Source: CAMCTV01 sp964420985
GTDB lineage: Bacteria > Bacteroidota > Bacteroidia > Flavobacteriales_D > Sanyastnellaceae
Direction: 5' to 3'
NCBI GenBank assembly: GCA_964420985.1
Contig: CAYQUT010000006.1
Coordinates: forward strand, 1-64,000
Length of the DNA stretch: 64,000 bases
Every line of letters begins with the position of its first letter. The stretch's first letter is position 1. The position numbers and the translations under genes were made by a program. Positions 33,982 to 42,103 of the stretch are shown here, piece by piece. The notes under the pieces are model-generated. The model searched no databases. It was not told where the DNA came from and saw only the letters and a program-made list of their open reading frames with translations.

Positions 33982-35585
33982 GCGGTTATTTTTGGTGCGG
34001 CTGCCATGATTTCTTCATTGGCAAACTCTTTGAACTTTTCAAAATTAGCAACAAATTTTTCAGCCAACTCATTGGCTTTAGCATCGTATGCGGAGCCGTC
34101 TTTCCAAGTTGATTTTGGATCAAGCAATTCAGTTGGAACATCAGGGCATGAGGTTGGCATCGCCAATCCAAATACTTCATGCGTTCTGTATTCGACATGG
34201 TCTAATTTACCTTCTAAAGCAGCGGTAATCATGGCTCTGGTGAATTTTAATTTCATGCGTTCACCTGTTCCGTATGAGCCTCCGCTCCAACCAGTGTTGA
34301 TTAACCACACTTTGGCACCACTCTCATCGATTTTCTTTCCCATCATTTCTGCGTATTGCGTGGGATGGAGCGGAAGAAAAGGCGCGCCAAAACAAGCGCT
34401 GAATGTTGTAGTTGGTTCAGTGATTCCGGCTTCTGTTCCTGCAACCTTAGCGGTGTAACCACTAATAAACTGATACATGGCTTGCCCTTTGGTGAGCTTA
34501 CTAATTGGAGGAAGTACCCCAAAAGCATCACAAGTAAGGAAGAAAATATTCTTCGGAATTCCTCCCATGCTCGGATCCATTACATTGTCGATGTGATGAA
34601 TGGGATAGCTTACACGGGTATTTTCGGTTCTTGATTTATCAGCATAATCCGGTGTGACGCCATCCTCTTCAAATCCGATATTTTCTAGAATAGCACCGAA
34701 CTTAATAGCATCATAGATTTGAGGTTCTTTCTCCTTGGTTAAATCAATGGTTTTGGCATAGCAACCACCTTCAAAATTGAAAACGGTTGAGTCCGTCCAT
34801 CCATGTTCATCATCACCAATTAAACGTCTATTGGGATCAGATGAAAGTGTTGTTTTTCCTGTCCCGCTCAAACCAAAGAAAACAGCTGTATCACCATCAG
34901 CTCCAACATTGGCAGAACAGTGCATGGGAAGGACACCTTTTTCATGTGGCAAAACGTAATTCAATACTGTGAATATTCCTTTTTTGATTTCTCCGGTATA
35001 TCCCGTCCCTCCGATGATGGCCATCTTTTTAGTGAAGTCAATCACCGCAAAGTTGTGCTGTCTTGTTCCGTCCATCTCGGCATCAGCCATAAATCCGGGA
35101 ACGCAGATGACATGCCAATCGGGCTGAATGGTTTTCAGTTCATCTTTGGATGGACGCATGAACATGTTGTATGCAAACATATTGCTCCATGGATATTCAG
35201 TGACAACACGAACATTCATTCTGTAGCGTGGGTCAGCACATACATAGGCATCACGAACATATACCTCTCTTCCTGTCAAATAGGCCTGCATTCTTTGAAA
35301 GAGGCGATCAAATTTGGCGCTTTCAAATGGGATATTGAATTGGCTCCACCAAACGGAATTTTCTGTGTTGCTATCTTTTACAATAAACTTATCTTTGGGA
35401 GAACGACCGGTAAATTCGCCAGTATCGATTGCGATTGCTCCCGTACTGGTTAAACTTCCTTGTTCTAATGCGATGGTCTCTTCTACCAATTCTGCGGGAG
35501 AAAGATTCCAAAAGGCCGTAGCCAAATTTTTAAGTCCCAAATAATCGAGCGTTGCTCCTTCAGGACGAATACCTACATGGTTCAT
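33978..35585 (-). CDS. pckA: Phosphoenolpyruvate carboxykinase (ATP)
   Basis: Converts oxaloacetate and ATP to PEP, the first step of gluconeogenesis. 535 residues, the usual length. Key motifs are TGEFTGRSPKDKFIV (56-70), HCSANVGADGDTAVFFGLSG and the P-loop GLSGTGKTTL (238-247). GDDEHGWTD (metal and kinase-2-like) and NTRVSYPIHHIDN are also present. The ATG at 35585 lies 39 nt downstream of a well-formed promoter. pckA and hutH form one operon, which would connect amino-acid breakdown to gluconeogenesis. The 8-bp repeat field begins about 30 bp upstream of the promoter. Confidence 0.98.
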   Translation of the reverse strand: MNHVGIRPEGATLDYLGLKNLATAFWNLSPAELVEETIALEQGSLTSTGAIAIDTGEFTGRSPKDKFIVKDSNTENSVWWSQFNIPFESAKFDRLFQRMQAYLTGREVYVRDAYVCADPRYRMNVRVVTEYPWSNMFAYNMFMRPSKDELKTIQPDWHVICVPGFMADAEMDGTRQHNFAVIDFTKKMAIIGGTGYTGEIKKGIFTVLNYVLPHEKGVLPMHCSANVGADGDTAVFFGLSGTGKTTLSSDPNRRLIGDDEHGWTDSTVFNFEGGCYAKTIDLTKEKEPQIYDAIKFGAILENIGFEEDGVTPDYADKSRTENTRVSYPIHHIDNVMDPSMGGIPKNIFFLTCDAFGVLPPISKLTKGQAMYQFISGYTAKVAGTEAGITEPTTTFSACFGAPFLPLHPTQYAEMMGKKIDESGAKVWLINTGWSGGSYGTGERMKLKFTRAMITAALEGKLDHVEYRTHEVFGLAMPTSCPDVPTELLDPKSTWKDGSAYDAKANELAEKFVANFEKFKEFANEEIMAAAPKITA

Positions 35586-35624
35586 TCATTAATGTTTAAG
35601 TTCGACTTTCATTGAATCGTTGTA

Positions 35625-35654
35625 CAAAGGTAATCAATCTCAAAATTTTGCAAA
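35625..35654 (-). promoter_or_regulatory. Promoter of pckA-hutH (TTTG-N18-TACCTTTG)
   Basis: On the minus strand TTTG (35651-35654) and TACCTTTG (35625-35632, exact TAnnTTTG) are 18 nt apart, and the leader is about 35 nt. The best promoter match in the window. The repeat array starts 28 bp beyond its -33 element. Confidence 0.65.
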
Positions 35655-35682
35655 AATGAGATAAAGCAGGGAGGATTGGGGT

Positions 35683-35849
35683 GTGTTGGTATATCGGTGT
35701 ATTGGTGTATTGGTATATCGGTGTATTGGTATATCGGTATATCGGTGTATTGGTATATCGGTAATTAGTGAATTAGTAAATCAGTAAATCAGTATATCAG
35801 TATATCAGTATATCAGTATATCAGTATATCAGTATAGCAGTGTATTGGA
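35683..35849. repeat. Left arm of an inverted field of 8-bp tandem repeats
   Basis: About 21 head-to-tail units of the form NNATYRGT. The units are GTATTGGT and ATATCGGT (35683-35762), then one 7-bp unit, GAATTAGT, two AAATCAGT (35778-35793), five ATATCAGT (35794-35833), ATAGCAGT and a partial GTATTGG. It ends at a 21-bp non-repetitive centre (35850-35870). The units are the reverse complement of those in the right arm (AAATCAGT versus ACTGATTT). No ORF or promoter motif is seen inside. Confidence 0.9.
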
Positions 35850-35870
35850 AAATGAAGCATATGGCAGTCA

Positions 35871-36326
35871 ATCCATCGATCCACCGATCCACTGAATCAC
35901 CGATTCACTGATCCACTGATTTACCGATCCACTAATCCACAGATTCACCGATCCACTGATTTACCGAATCACCGATCCACCGATTCACCGATTCACTGAT
36001 CCACTGATCCACTGATTTACCGATCCACCGATCCACAGATTCACCGATCCACCGATCCACCGATTCACCGATCCACCGATCCACTGATTTACCGAATCAC
36101 CGATCCACAGATTCACCGATCCACTGATTTACCGATCCACTGAATCACAGATCCACCGATTCACCGATTCACCGAATCACCGATCCACCGATTCACCGAT
36201 CCACCGATTCACCGATCCACCGATTCACCGATTCATCGATTCACCGATCCACAGATTCACCGATCCACCGATCCACTGATTTACCGATCCACCGATCCAC
36301 TGATTTACCGATCCACCGATTCACTA
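35871..36326. repeat. Right arm: 57 uninterrupted 8-bp units in opposite orientation
   Basis: Exactly 57 consecutive 8-mers with no insertion or deletion. The main types are ATCCACCG, ATTCACCG, ATCCACTG, ATTTACCG, AATCACCG and ATCCACAG, with rarer ATTCACTG, ATTCATCG, ATCCATCG and ATCCACTA. The last unit, ATTCACTA, supplies the TAG stop codon (complement, 36324-36326) of the M42 peptidase gene. The 8-bp period is not a codon multiple and stops occur in several frames, so it is not coding. The field fills the whole 738-bp gap between the peptidase and pckA apart from the pckA promoter. Confidence 0.93.
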
Positions 36327-37439
36327 TTTAATATATCTCCAATCCTGGTTGTTTTTGATGGCCTTCAGGCTGGCGTAAATCAATTCTATGACCGCTTCAA
36401 CGTCATTTTTATCTACCATTTCGACGGTCGTGTGCATGTAACGCAAGGGAAGAGAAATCAAAGCGCTGGCTACTCCCATATTGCTGTAGGCAAAAGCATC
36501 TGTGTCTGTTCCTGTTGATCTAGATGCCACTTGGCGTTGAATGTCAATGTTGTTTTTTGAAGCAACGTCAATGATGTGTTTGAGCAGATTATTTTGAACG
36601 GCAGGACCATAGCTGACGACAGGTCCTTTACCTGCAGCCAATTCTCCATCTCTCACCTTATTCATCATAGGCGTAGAACTATCATGGCAAACATCAGTAA
36701 CAATAGCTACATCAGGATTGATACGATGTGCGATCATTTCAGCTCCTCTAAGGCCAATTTCTTCTTGAACGGAATTGGTGAAATACACCCCAAAAGGCAA
36801 TTTATCTTTTCTTTCTTTTAATAATCTTGCTACCTCGGCTATCATAAACCCGCCTATTCTATTGTCCAATGCACGTCCCACAAAGAATCTGTCATTGAGC
36901 ACCATGAATTCGTCGTCAAATGTGGCAACGCACCCTACATGAATCCCCATTTCCTCCACTTCTTTTTTACTGGAAGCGCCAACATCCAAGAAGATGTTTT
37001 TCATGTTGGGCGCTTCTTCTTTCTCAGCCGTTCTTACGTGGATGGCTGGCCAACCGAATAGACCTTTGACAATCCCTTTTGGCGTGTGAATATTCACACG
37101 TTTACTTGGCGCAATCATGTGGTCACTTCCGCCATTTCTTCTGAGATAGATAAATCCATCACTGGTGATGTAATGAACAAACCAAGAGATTTCATCAGCG
37201 TGGGCCTCTACGACAACTTTGTATTTGGCTTGGGGATTAATCACACCCACTACAGTTCCATAGGTATCCACCATGTATTCATCAACATAAGGACGGATAT
37301 AATCCAACCAAAGTTGTTGACCCGACGATTCAAAACCTGTGGGTGATGCATTATTCAAATAAGTTTCCAAAAAGCTCAAACTCGACGCAGAGTAAAAAGA
37401 TTTCTTTTTGGTTGTGGTGGTTTTGGTTTTCTTTGCCAT
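36324..37439 (-). CDS. M42 family metallopeptidase (glutamyl aminopeptidase/cellulase-like)
   Basis: 371 residues from the ATG at 37437-37439, with a Lys/Thr-rich start (MAKKTKTTTTKKK). This tetrahedral aminopeptidase family uses two metals. Candidate ligands are His in VVVEAHADEISWF, Asp in VGRALDNRIGGF, the Glu pair in SVQEEIGLRGA, Asp in IVTDVCHDSS, and His in LRYMHTTVEMVD. No signal peptide is seen, so it is probably cytosolic peptide turnover. The frame is open 7 codons further up, but a TAATTTTG box 19 nt before the chosen ATG overlaps that extension. Its stop codon is part of the repeat array. Confidence 0.92.
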   Translation of the reverse strand: MAKKTKTTTTKKKSFYSASSLSFLETYLNNASPTGFESSGQQLWLDYIRPYVDEYMVDTYGTVVGVINPQAKYKVVVEAHADEISWFVHYITSDGFIYLRRNGGSDHMIAPSKRVNIHTPKGIVKGLFGWPAIHVRTAEKEEAPNMKNIFLDVGASSKKEVEEMGIHVGCVATFDDEFMVLNDRFFVGRALDNRIGGFMIAEVARLLKERKDKLPFGVYFTNSVQEEIGLRGAEMIAHRINPDVAIVTDVCHDSSTPMMNKVRDGELAAGKGPVVSYGPAVQNNLLKHIIDVASKNNIDIQRQVASRSTGTDTDAFAYSNMGVASALISLPLRYMHTTVEMVDKNDVEAVIELIYASLKAIKNNQDWRYIK

Positions 37440-37457
37440 GAATTTCTGTTTGATAAT

Positions 37458-37465
37458 CAAAATTA
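37458..37465 (-). promoter_or_regulatory. -7 box of the M42 peptidase gene
   Basis: The minus strand reads TAATTTTG, an exact TAnnTTTG match, 18 nt before the ATG at 37439. It lies only 7 bp from the divergent mnmD start. Confidence 0.45.
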
Positions 37466-37472
37466 ATAGAAG

Positions 37473-38183
37473 ATGGAGGCAGCGGATGGCGCAAACAATA
37501 AAGCTTTGAACAAATCAGCAGTGAACAATTCAAGGCATAAGAAATTGCTTCAAACTGCCGATGGATCTTATACTTTTTTGGTTGAAGATGTAAATGAAAC
37601 CTATCATTCAAAGCATGGTGCCGAGCAAGAAAGTTTGCATGTTTTCATTCAAAATGGACTCAACGGAACGGAGTTAGAAAAGATTTCCATTTTGGAAGTA
37701 GGGTTGGGAACTGGATTAAATGTCCTATTAACGCTTGAGTCAGCGCAAAAAAGAGAGATTTCATACACTGCGTTGGAACCCTATCCTCTTTCTGACATGT
37801 TGGTTAGTGAATTGTGTCAAATACAGAAAAATGCTCAGCGTAAAAGTTATATGGAGCAAATACATTTAACTCCGATTGCAGATAAAGTTGAGTTGGAAGT
37901 TGGTTTCCAATTTTTAAAGCTTTCAAAGGGCATCCAGGATTATGTCGGTTTTAAGGAATTTGACTTGATTTATTTTGATGCCTTTGGACCCAACTTTGAA
38001 CCGGAGCTTTGGACCGTTGGCATCATTCAACGATGTTACGAGCTGCTGCGTTCAGGGGGAATTTGGGTAAGCTATTGCGCGAAGGGTGAGGTCAGGAGAA
38101 ATCTTATTCAAGTCGGTTTTGAAGTCGAGAGATTACCCGGCCCTCACGGAAAACGCGAGATGTTAAGGGCTCGAAAAAAATAA
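37473..38183 (+). CDS. mnmD: tRNA 5-methylaminomethyl-2-thiouridine methyltransferase (MnmD-like)
   Basis: SAM-dependent methyltransferase of the DUF752/MnmD family, which completes mnm5s2U34 in the tRNA wobble position. 236 residues. The family opening is LLQTADGSYTFLVEDVNETYHSKHGAEQE-like (about 25-53). The SAM motif is ILEVGLGTGLNVLLTLESA, and the acidic catalytic patch is LIYFDAFGPNFEPELWT. The C-terminal segment is RSGGIWVSYCAKGEVRRNL...LPGPHGKREMLRA. It is a stand-alone MnmD without the MnmC oxidase domain. The N-terminal 25 residues exceed the usual family start and may be non-native. A bidirectional terminator follows. Confidence 0.92.
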   Translation: MEAADGANNKALNKSAVNNSRHKKLLQTADGSYTFLVEDVNETYHSKHGAEQESLHVFIQNGLNGTELEKISILEVGLGTGLNVLLTLESAQKREISYTALEPYPLSDMLVSELCQIQKNAQRKSYMEQIHLTPIADKVELEVGFQFLKLSKGIQDYVGFKEFDLIYFDAFGPNFEPELWTVGIIQRCYELLRSGGIWVSYCAKGEVRRNLIQVGFEVERLPGPHGKREMLRARKK

Positions 38184-38212
38184 AAAAGGCTACCCTAAGG
38201 TAGCCTTTTTTG
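38181..38212 (+). terminator. Bidirectional terminator between mnmD and the Cys-rich lipoprotein
   Basis: GGCTACC-CTAA-GGTAGCC (38188-38205) is flanked by A6 on the left and T6 on the right. It can stop transcription from both convergent genes. Confidence 0.9.
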
Positions 38213-38230
38213 TTAAACATTTATGAAGTC

Positions 38231-39247
38231 TTATTCGTACCTAATTTGTATCAAACCATTGGTGATGGACATGGTAGCACCAGTATTGGATTTCAAGGTC
38301 CCTGTAAATGATCCTCTGATGTAGGCATCTGCGGTTGCAGGGGCATCAAACTTAATCAAAGTGAAGGTTCCTGATGCTCCGTTAATCAAAGTAGAGTAAA
38401 CTACGCCATTGTTGGTGTAAGCAATTTGATCCGTGGTACTTGGGTTCATTGAGATAATGGTTCCAGGCAACCATCCAGCCGCTGGTTCAGCACATTTGAT
38501 ATTAAGCATTTGGCTGGTCAATGAAGTACCCGTTATATCGAAGCTGTAGCCACTGAAGGTTTTAATGAAGCTGAGAGATTGATAGGCACTGGCACCTGCA
38601 TTCCAATCCAAGATAGAATCGCAATAGGGGCATGTACTGCCGCCACAGTCTGTCCAAAATTCATTTCCGTCTACTACACCATTGGTGCAGTTACCATCCG
38701 TAGCACAAGGACTGCACATAGAACCACCACAATCTATACCTACTTCGTTGCCATTCATGATTTCGTCGATACAAGTGGGGCATATTTGACAATTTCCTGT
38801 ATAGATATCTCCCAGGTTGTAATAGTTGTTTCCATCTACATCCACGTAAGCGGTGTCGTCACAGTCTATTTGTGTCTCGTTACCGTTCAGAAATCCATCG
38901 CCGCACAGGTCCGCACAAGGACCACAATTGGTACCTCCGCAATCCACGCCGGTTTCATCACCGCCCATTTCTAGGCTATCTTGAATACCATTGGCACAAG
39001 GGTCGCAAGCTCCACACTCACCACCACAATCAAGCCATGTTTCTCCCAAATCCGGTTGGAAGATGCCGTCTAAGCAATGGTCACACTCTTCACAAGGGCC
39101 ACCACAGTCAATCATTTGCTCATTATTGTTTAAAATTCCATCAAAACAATTGGCTGGGATTTTATTTTCAGGATTGGGGCAGCCCGTTAATAACAATAAC
39201 GAGACCATCGCTGAAACGAATAGGGAAAAATACTGGGTTGTTTTCAT
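38231..39247 (-). CDS. Cys-rich lipoprotein with DCGG repeats
   Basis: 338 residues from the ATG at 39245-39247, with a lipobox at Cys23 (LLLLTGCPNP). Residues about 30-215 consist of six or so repeats of the type C.DGI.NG.E..IDCGG.C..C. They carry paired CxxC/CxPC cysteines (CEEC, CGAC, CGPC, CQIC, CSPC, CPYC). A 115-residue beta-rich C-terminal domain (SLSFIKTFSGYSFDITGTSL, and on to GLIQIRYE) lacks cysteines. The repeats are probably disulphide- or metal-stabilised and exposed at the cell surface. The frame is open 12 codons upstream but the lipobox fixes the start. I know the repeat from marine Bacteroidota but not its function. Confidence 0.88.
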   Translation of the reverse strand: MKTTQYFSLFVSAMVSLLLLTGCPNPENKIPANCFDGILNNNEQMIDCGGPCEECDHCLDGIFQPDLGETWLDCGGECGACDPCANGIQDSLEMGGDETGVDCGGTNCGPCADLCGDGFLNGNETQIDCDDTAYVDVDGNNYYNLGDIYTGNCQICPTCIDEIMNGNEVGIDCGGSMCSPCATDGNCTNGVVDGNEFWTDCGGSTCPYCDSILDWNAGASAYQSLSFIKTFSGYSFDITGTSLTSQMLNIKCAEPAAGWLPGTIISMNPSTTDQIAYTNNGVVYSTLINGASGTFTLIKFDAPATADAYIRGSFTGTLKSNTGATMSITNGLIQIRYE

Positions 39248-39346
39248 TTCTTTATTTGGCTTTCGGATGTGCAATATACACAAAAAGACCTTATGACTAT
39301 AGAATAGGTTGCAAATCCAATTGAATTATGTCATTGTTATGCAACA

Positions 39347-39378
39347 TTTGTTCAGTTCAGCTGAAAGCGTCACCTTTG
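39347..39378 (+). promoter_or_regulatory. Promoter of recJ-thiL (TTTG-N20-CACCTTTG)
   Basis: TTTG (39347-39350) and CACCTTTG (39371-39378; 7/8 to TAnnTTTG) are 20 nt apart. The box ends 4 nt before the recJ ATG, predicting a leaderless mRNA. Confidence 0.5.
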
Positions 39379-39382
39379 CTTC

Positions 39383-41056
39383 ATGATATGGAAGAGACGG
39401 GGAAAATCTAACGATGATACTTTGAAAGTATCGCCTTTTCATCGATTGCTTGCTTCGAGAGAAATTCAGGAATGGAGGCAATTCAGCAATCCTTTGCTGC
39501 AGCAACAGCACTCACCGATGCTGATGCGCGACATGGATAAAGCCTGTGATTTATTATTGACCCATTTGGATAGGGGTTCTAAGATTTTGATTTTCGGAGA
39601 TTATGATGTTGATGGCACTTGTTCTGTAGCCTTGGTGATGTCCGTTTTAAATCAACTGAACGCAAATTGTATTTCATACATCCCAGACCGATACGAAGAG
39701 GGTTATGGATTTTCACAAAAGGGCGCTCAATGGGCGATAGATAACAGCATTCAGCTCATTGTTACCCTTGATTGTGGAACCAAAGATGGTCCTAGAATTT
39801 TGGAATGCCGAAAGGCGGGAATAGATGTCATTGTCTGCGATCATCACGAGCCCGATATTTTGCCAGCGGCCAATGCGGTGCTGAATCCCAAGAGGAAAGA
39901 CTGCGCCTATCCTTTCAAAGGCTTAAGTGGTTGCGGAGTAGGATATAAATTGATGCTGGCCTGCGCTCAAATGCGAGATTGGCCATTGAGTTGGGTTCAT
40001 GCAACCATCGACTTGGTGGCAGTGGCTGCTTGCGCTGACATAGTGCCAATGGTCGATGAGAATAGGAATTTAGTGGCCTTGGGTCTTAAAATGATGCATG
40101 AAAATATGCGTCCAGGATTAAGGGGGTTGATTGCTTTCTCTGGTGCAAAGGACAGAGTATGGACGGTGGGTGATGTTGTTTTTTTATTGGCTCCAAGAAT
40201 CAATGCAGCGGGTAGAATTGCGTCAGGAAATGCAGCGGTTTCTCTTCTTCTCGCCAATGACCCTTCAGAGGTTGAGAGTATTGCAGGACAAATTGAGGAA
40301 TACAACAAGTCCAGAAGAAGCATTGATCAAAATGTTACCGCTGAAGCATTGGCAATGTGGGATTCGGATGCGTTTAACCAAGACGCTTTTGTGAATGTGT
40401 TGTGGAATGAGAACTGGTTAAAAGGGGTAATTGGTATTGTCGCATCAAGGGTCTTGGAAAAGCATTATCGTCCTACCATTGTTTTTACCAAGAGTCACGA
40501 TGTTTGGGCAGGTAGTGCCCGATCTATTGAAGGACTTGATATTTACGAGGCATTGAATGATTGCAAGGAAGATTTGATACAGTTTGGGGGTCATACCATG
40601 GCAGCAGGTATGAGTATAAAAGAGGAGAACCTATTGTCTTTTCGAGAGAAGTTCAATCAGGTGGTTCGTACTAGGTTGAATGATGTTAGACCTGAGCCTG
40701 TTGTATTGTATGACATCGATATTCTTTTGAGTGAAATTGAAATGGACTGGGTGAATGAATTGAACGGATTTGGTCCTTGTGGTCCTGAGAATATGGCTCC
40801 TGTTTTTTTAATACAAGGATTAACACCGGCCTTTCCACCACGTCAAATAGGTTCAGATGGCAAACACCTAAAATGTTCCTTTAGGCAGGGAATGGGTGGG
40901 AAGCATTTTGATGCCATTGGGTTTAATATGGCCCACGAGATAGACAAGATTTTAAGCGGTCCAGTTGATGTATTGTGTGCATTGGAGATCAATGTATTCA
41001 ATGGACGAACAACAGTTCAATTGAATTTGAAAGCCATAAGACCTGCACAATCATAG
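39383..41056 (+). CDS. recJ: Single-stranded-DNA-specific exonuclease RecJ
   Basis: 5'-3' single-strand exonuclease of recombination and repair. 557 residues. The DHH phosphoesterase motifs are LIFGDYDVDGTCSVALV (Asp near 72), TLDCG (Asp), VIVCDHHEPD (the DHH motif) and DLVAVAACADIVPMV. The DHHA1 domain contains WLKGVIGIVASRVLEKHYRP, GSARSI and QFGGHTMAAGMSI. A C-terminal OB-type domain follows (HLKCSFRQGM). It starts just after a promoter with a 4-nt gap, and thiL follows 12 nt later. Confidence 0.96.
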   Translation: MIWKRRGKSNDDTLKVSPFHRLLASREIQEWRQFSNPLLQQQHSPMLMRDMDKACDLLLTHLDRGSKILIFGDYDVDGTCSVALVMSVLNQLNANCISYIPDRYEEGYGFSQKGAQWAIDNSIQLIVTLDCGTKDGPRILECRKAGIDVIVCDHHEPDILPAANAVLNPKRKDCAYPFKGLSGCGVGYKLMLACAQMRDWPLSWVHATIDLVAVAACADIVPMVDENRNLVALGLKMMHENMRPGLRGLIAFSGAKDRVWTVGDVVFLLAPRINAAGRIASGNAAVSLLLANDPSEVESIAGQIEEYNKSRRSIDQNVTAEALAMWDSDAFNQDAFVNVLWNENWLKGVIGIVASRVLEKHYRPTIVFTKSHDVWAGSARSIEGLDIYEALNDCKEDLIQFGGHTMAAGMSIKEENLLSFREKFNQVVRTRLNDVRPEPVVLYDIDILLSEIEMDWVNELNGFGPCGPENMAPVFLIQGLTPAFPPRQIGSDGKHLKCSFRQGMGGKHFDAIGFNMAHEIDKILSGPVDVLCALEINVFNGRTTVQLNLKAIRPAQS

Positions 41057-41064
41057 TATCTTTG
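41057..41064 (+). promoter_or_regulatory. -7-like box before thiL
   Basis: TATCTTTG is an exact TAnnTTTG match that ends 4 nt before the thiL ATG, just after the recJ stop. TTTG at 41026 is 27 nt upstream, longer than usual, so it may be only an internal secondary start. Confidence 0.35.
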
Positions 41065-41068
41065 CTGC

Positions 41069-42103
41069 ATGGAAAATCTTACGGAGTTGGATAGTTTGGG
41101 TGAGTTTGAGTTGATCAATCACCTAACCAAATATTTTGTTCCACAACATGAGACAACGCTGAAGGGAGTTGGAGATGATGCGGCAGTTTTGGCTACAGGC
41201 GGCTCTGCAGATCAAGTGGTTACCACTGACCTTTTGGTAGAGGGAGTCCATTTCGATTTGATGTACACCCCCCTGAAACATTTGGGTTACAAAGCCATTG
41301 CTGTTAATGTCAGTGATATTTGCGCTATGAATGCAGTCCCCAAGTACGTGACGGTGAGTTTTGCGGTCAGCAATCGATTTTCTTTGGAGGCCATAGAGGA
41401 ACTGTATGCAGGGATGCAACTGGCCTGTGAAAAGTATGGTGTCGATTTAATAGGAGGGGATACCTCAACGGCTTTGCATGGCATGACACTTTCCATAACA
41501 GCCATTGGAGAAGTTTATCCAGAAAATGTGTGTTACCGTTCGGGTGCTAAATTGAATGATTTATTGGTGGTGACTGGTGATTTGGGAGCAGCGTATTTGG
41601 GACTTCAGGTTTTGGAGCGCGAAAAAGAAGTCTATAAGGCTACTCCATCCATACAACCAGAATTAACAGGTTATGATTATGTTCTTCAACGACAGCTTAA
41701 ACCTGAGGCTCGCGTTGATGCGATACAATTCCTTGAAGACCTAAAAGTAACTCCCACTTCAATGATTGATATTTCCGATGGATTGTCATCAGAGATTATG
41801 CATCTCTGCACGCAAAGTGATTTGGGGTGTGATTTATACGAAGCCAAGATACCAATATCACCAGATGTCCAACGAGTGGCAGAAGAGTTTCACTTGGATC
41901 CCACCACATGCGCACTGAACGGCGGAGAGGATTATGAATTGCTGTTTACCATCTCTCAATCAGATTACGATAAGATTAAAGGTAGTCCCCATTTTACGGT
42001 TATTGGACACATGACGGAAAAAGTGAGTGGTCCAAGAATCATTACCAGGGGAAATGAGGCCATTGCGCTTAGAGCACAAGGTTGGAATGCTTTCAATGCT
42101 TGA
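41069..42103 (+). CDS. thiL: Thiamine-monophosphate kinase
   Basis: Phosphorylates thiamine monophosphate to the cofactor thiamine diphosphate. 344 residues. The N-terminal motif is GVGDDAAVL (31-39), followed by TTDLLVEGVHFDLMYTP, KAIAVNVSDICAMNAVP and GGDTST (about 132-137). The C-terminal motifs are MIDISDGLSSEIMHLC and LNGGEDYELLFT. All metal and ATP-binding aspartates of the family (DDAA, VSDI, GGDT, ISDGL) are present. The last 11 nt overlap the convergent folC gene. Confidence 0.96.
   Translation: MENLTELDSLGEFELINHLTKYFVPQHETTLKGVGDDAAVLATGGSADQVVTTDLLVEGVHFDLMYTPLKHLGYKAIAVNVSDICAMNAVPKYVTVSFAVSNRFSLEAIEELYAGMQLACEKYGVDLIGGDTSTALHGMTLSITAIGEVYPENVCYRSGAKLNDLLVVTGDLGAAYLGLQVLEREKEVYKATPSIQPELTGYDYVLQRQLKPEARVDAIQFLEDLKVTPTSMIDISDGLSSEIMHLCTQSDLGCDLYEAKIPISPDVQRVAEEFHLDPTTCALNGGEDYELLFTISQSDYDKIKGSPHFTVIGHMTEKVSGPRIITRGNEAIALRAQGWNAFNA

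Noticed and set aside
35683..36326. CRISPR array
   Set aside because: The units are 8 bp and contiguous, with no 25-40 bp spacers and no cas genes nearby.
38579..39324. Plus-strand ORFs opposite the Cys-rich lipoprotein
   Set aside because: Low-complexity shadows of the repeats on the other strand, without signal peptide or motif.
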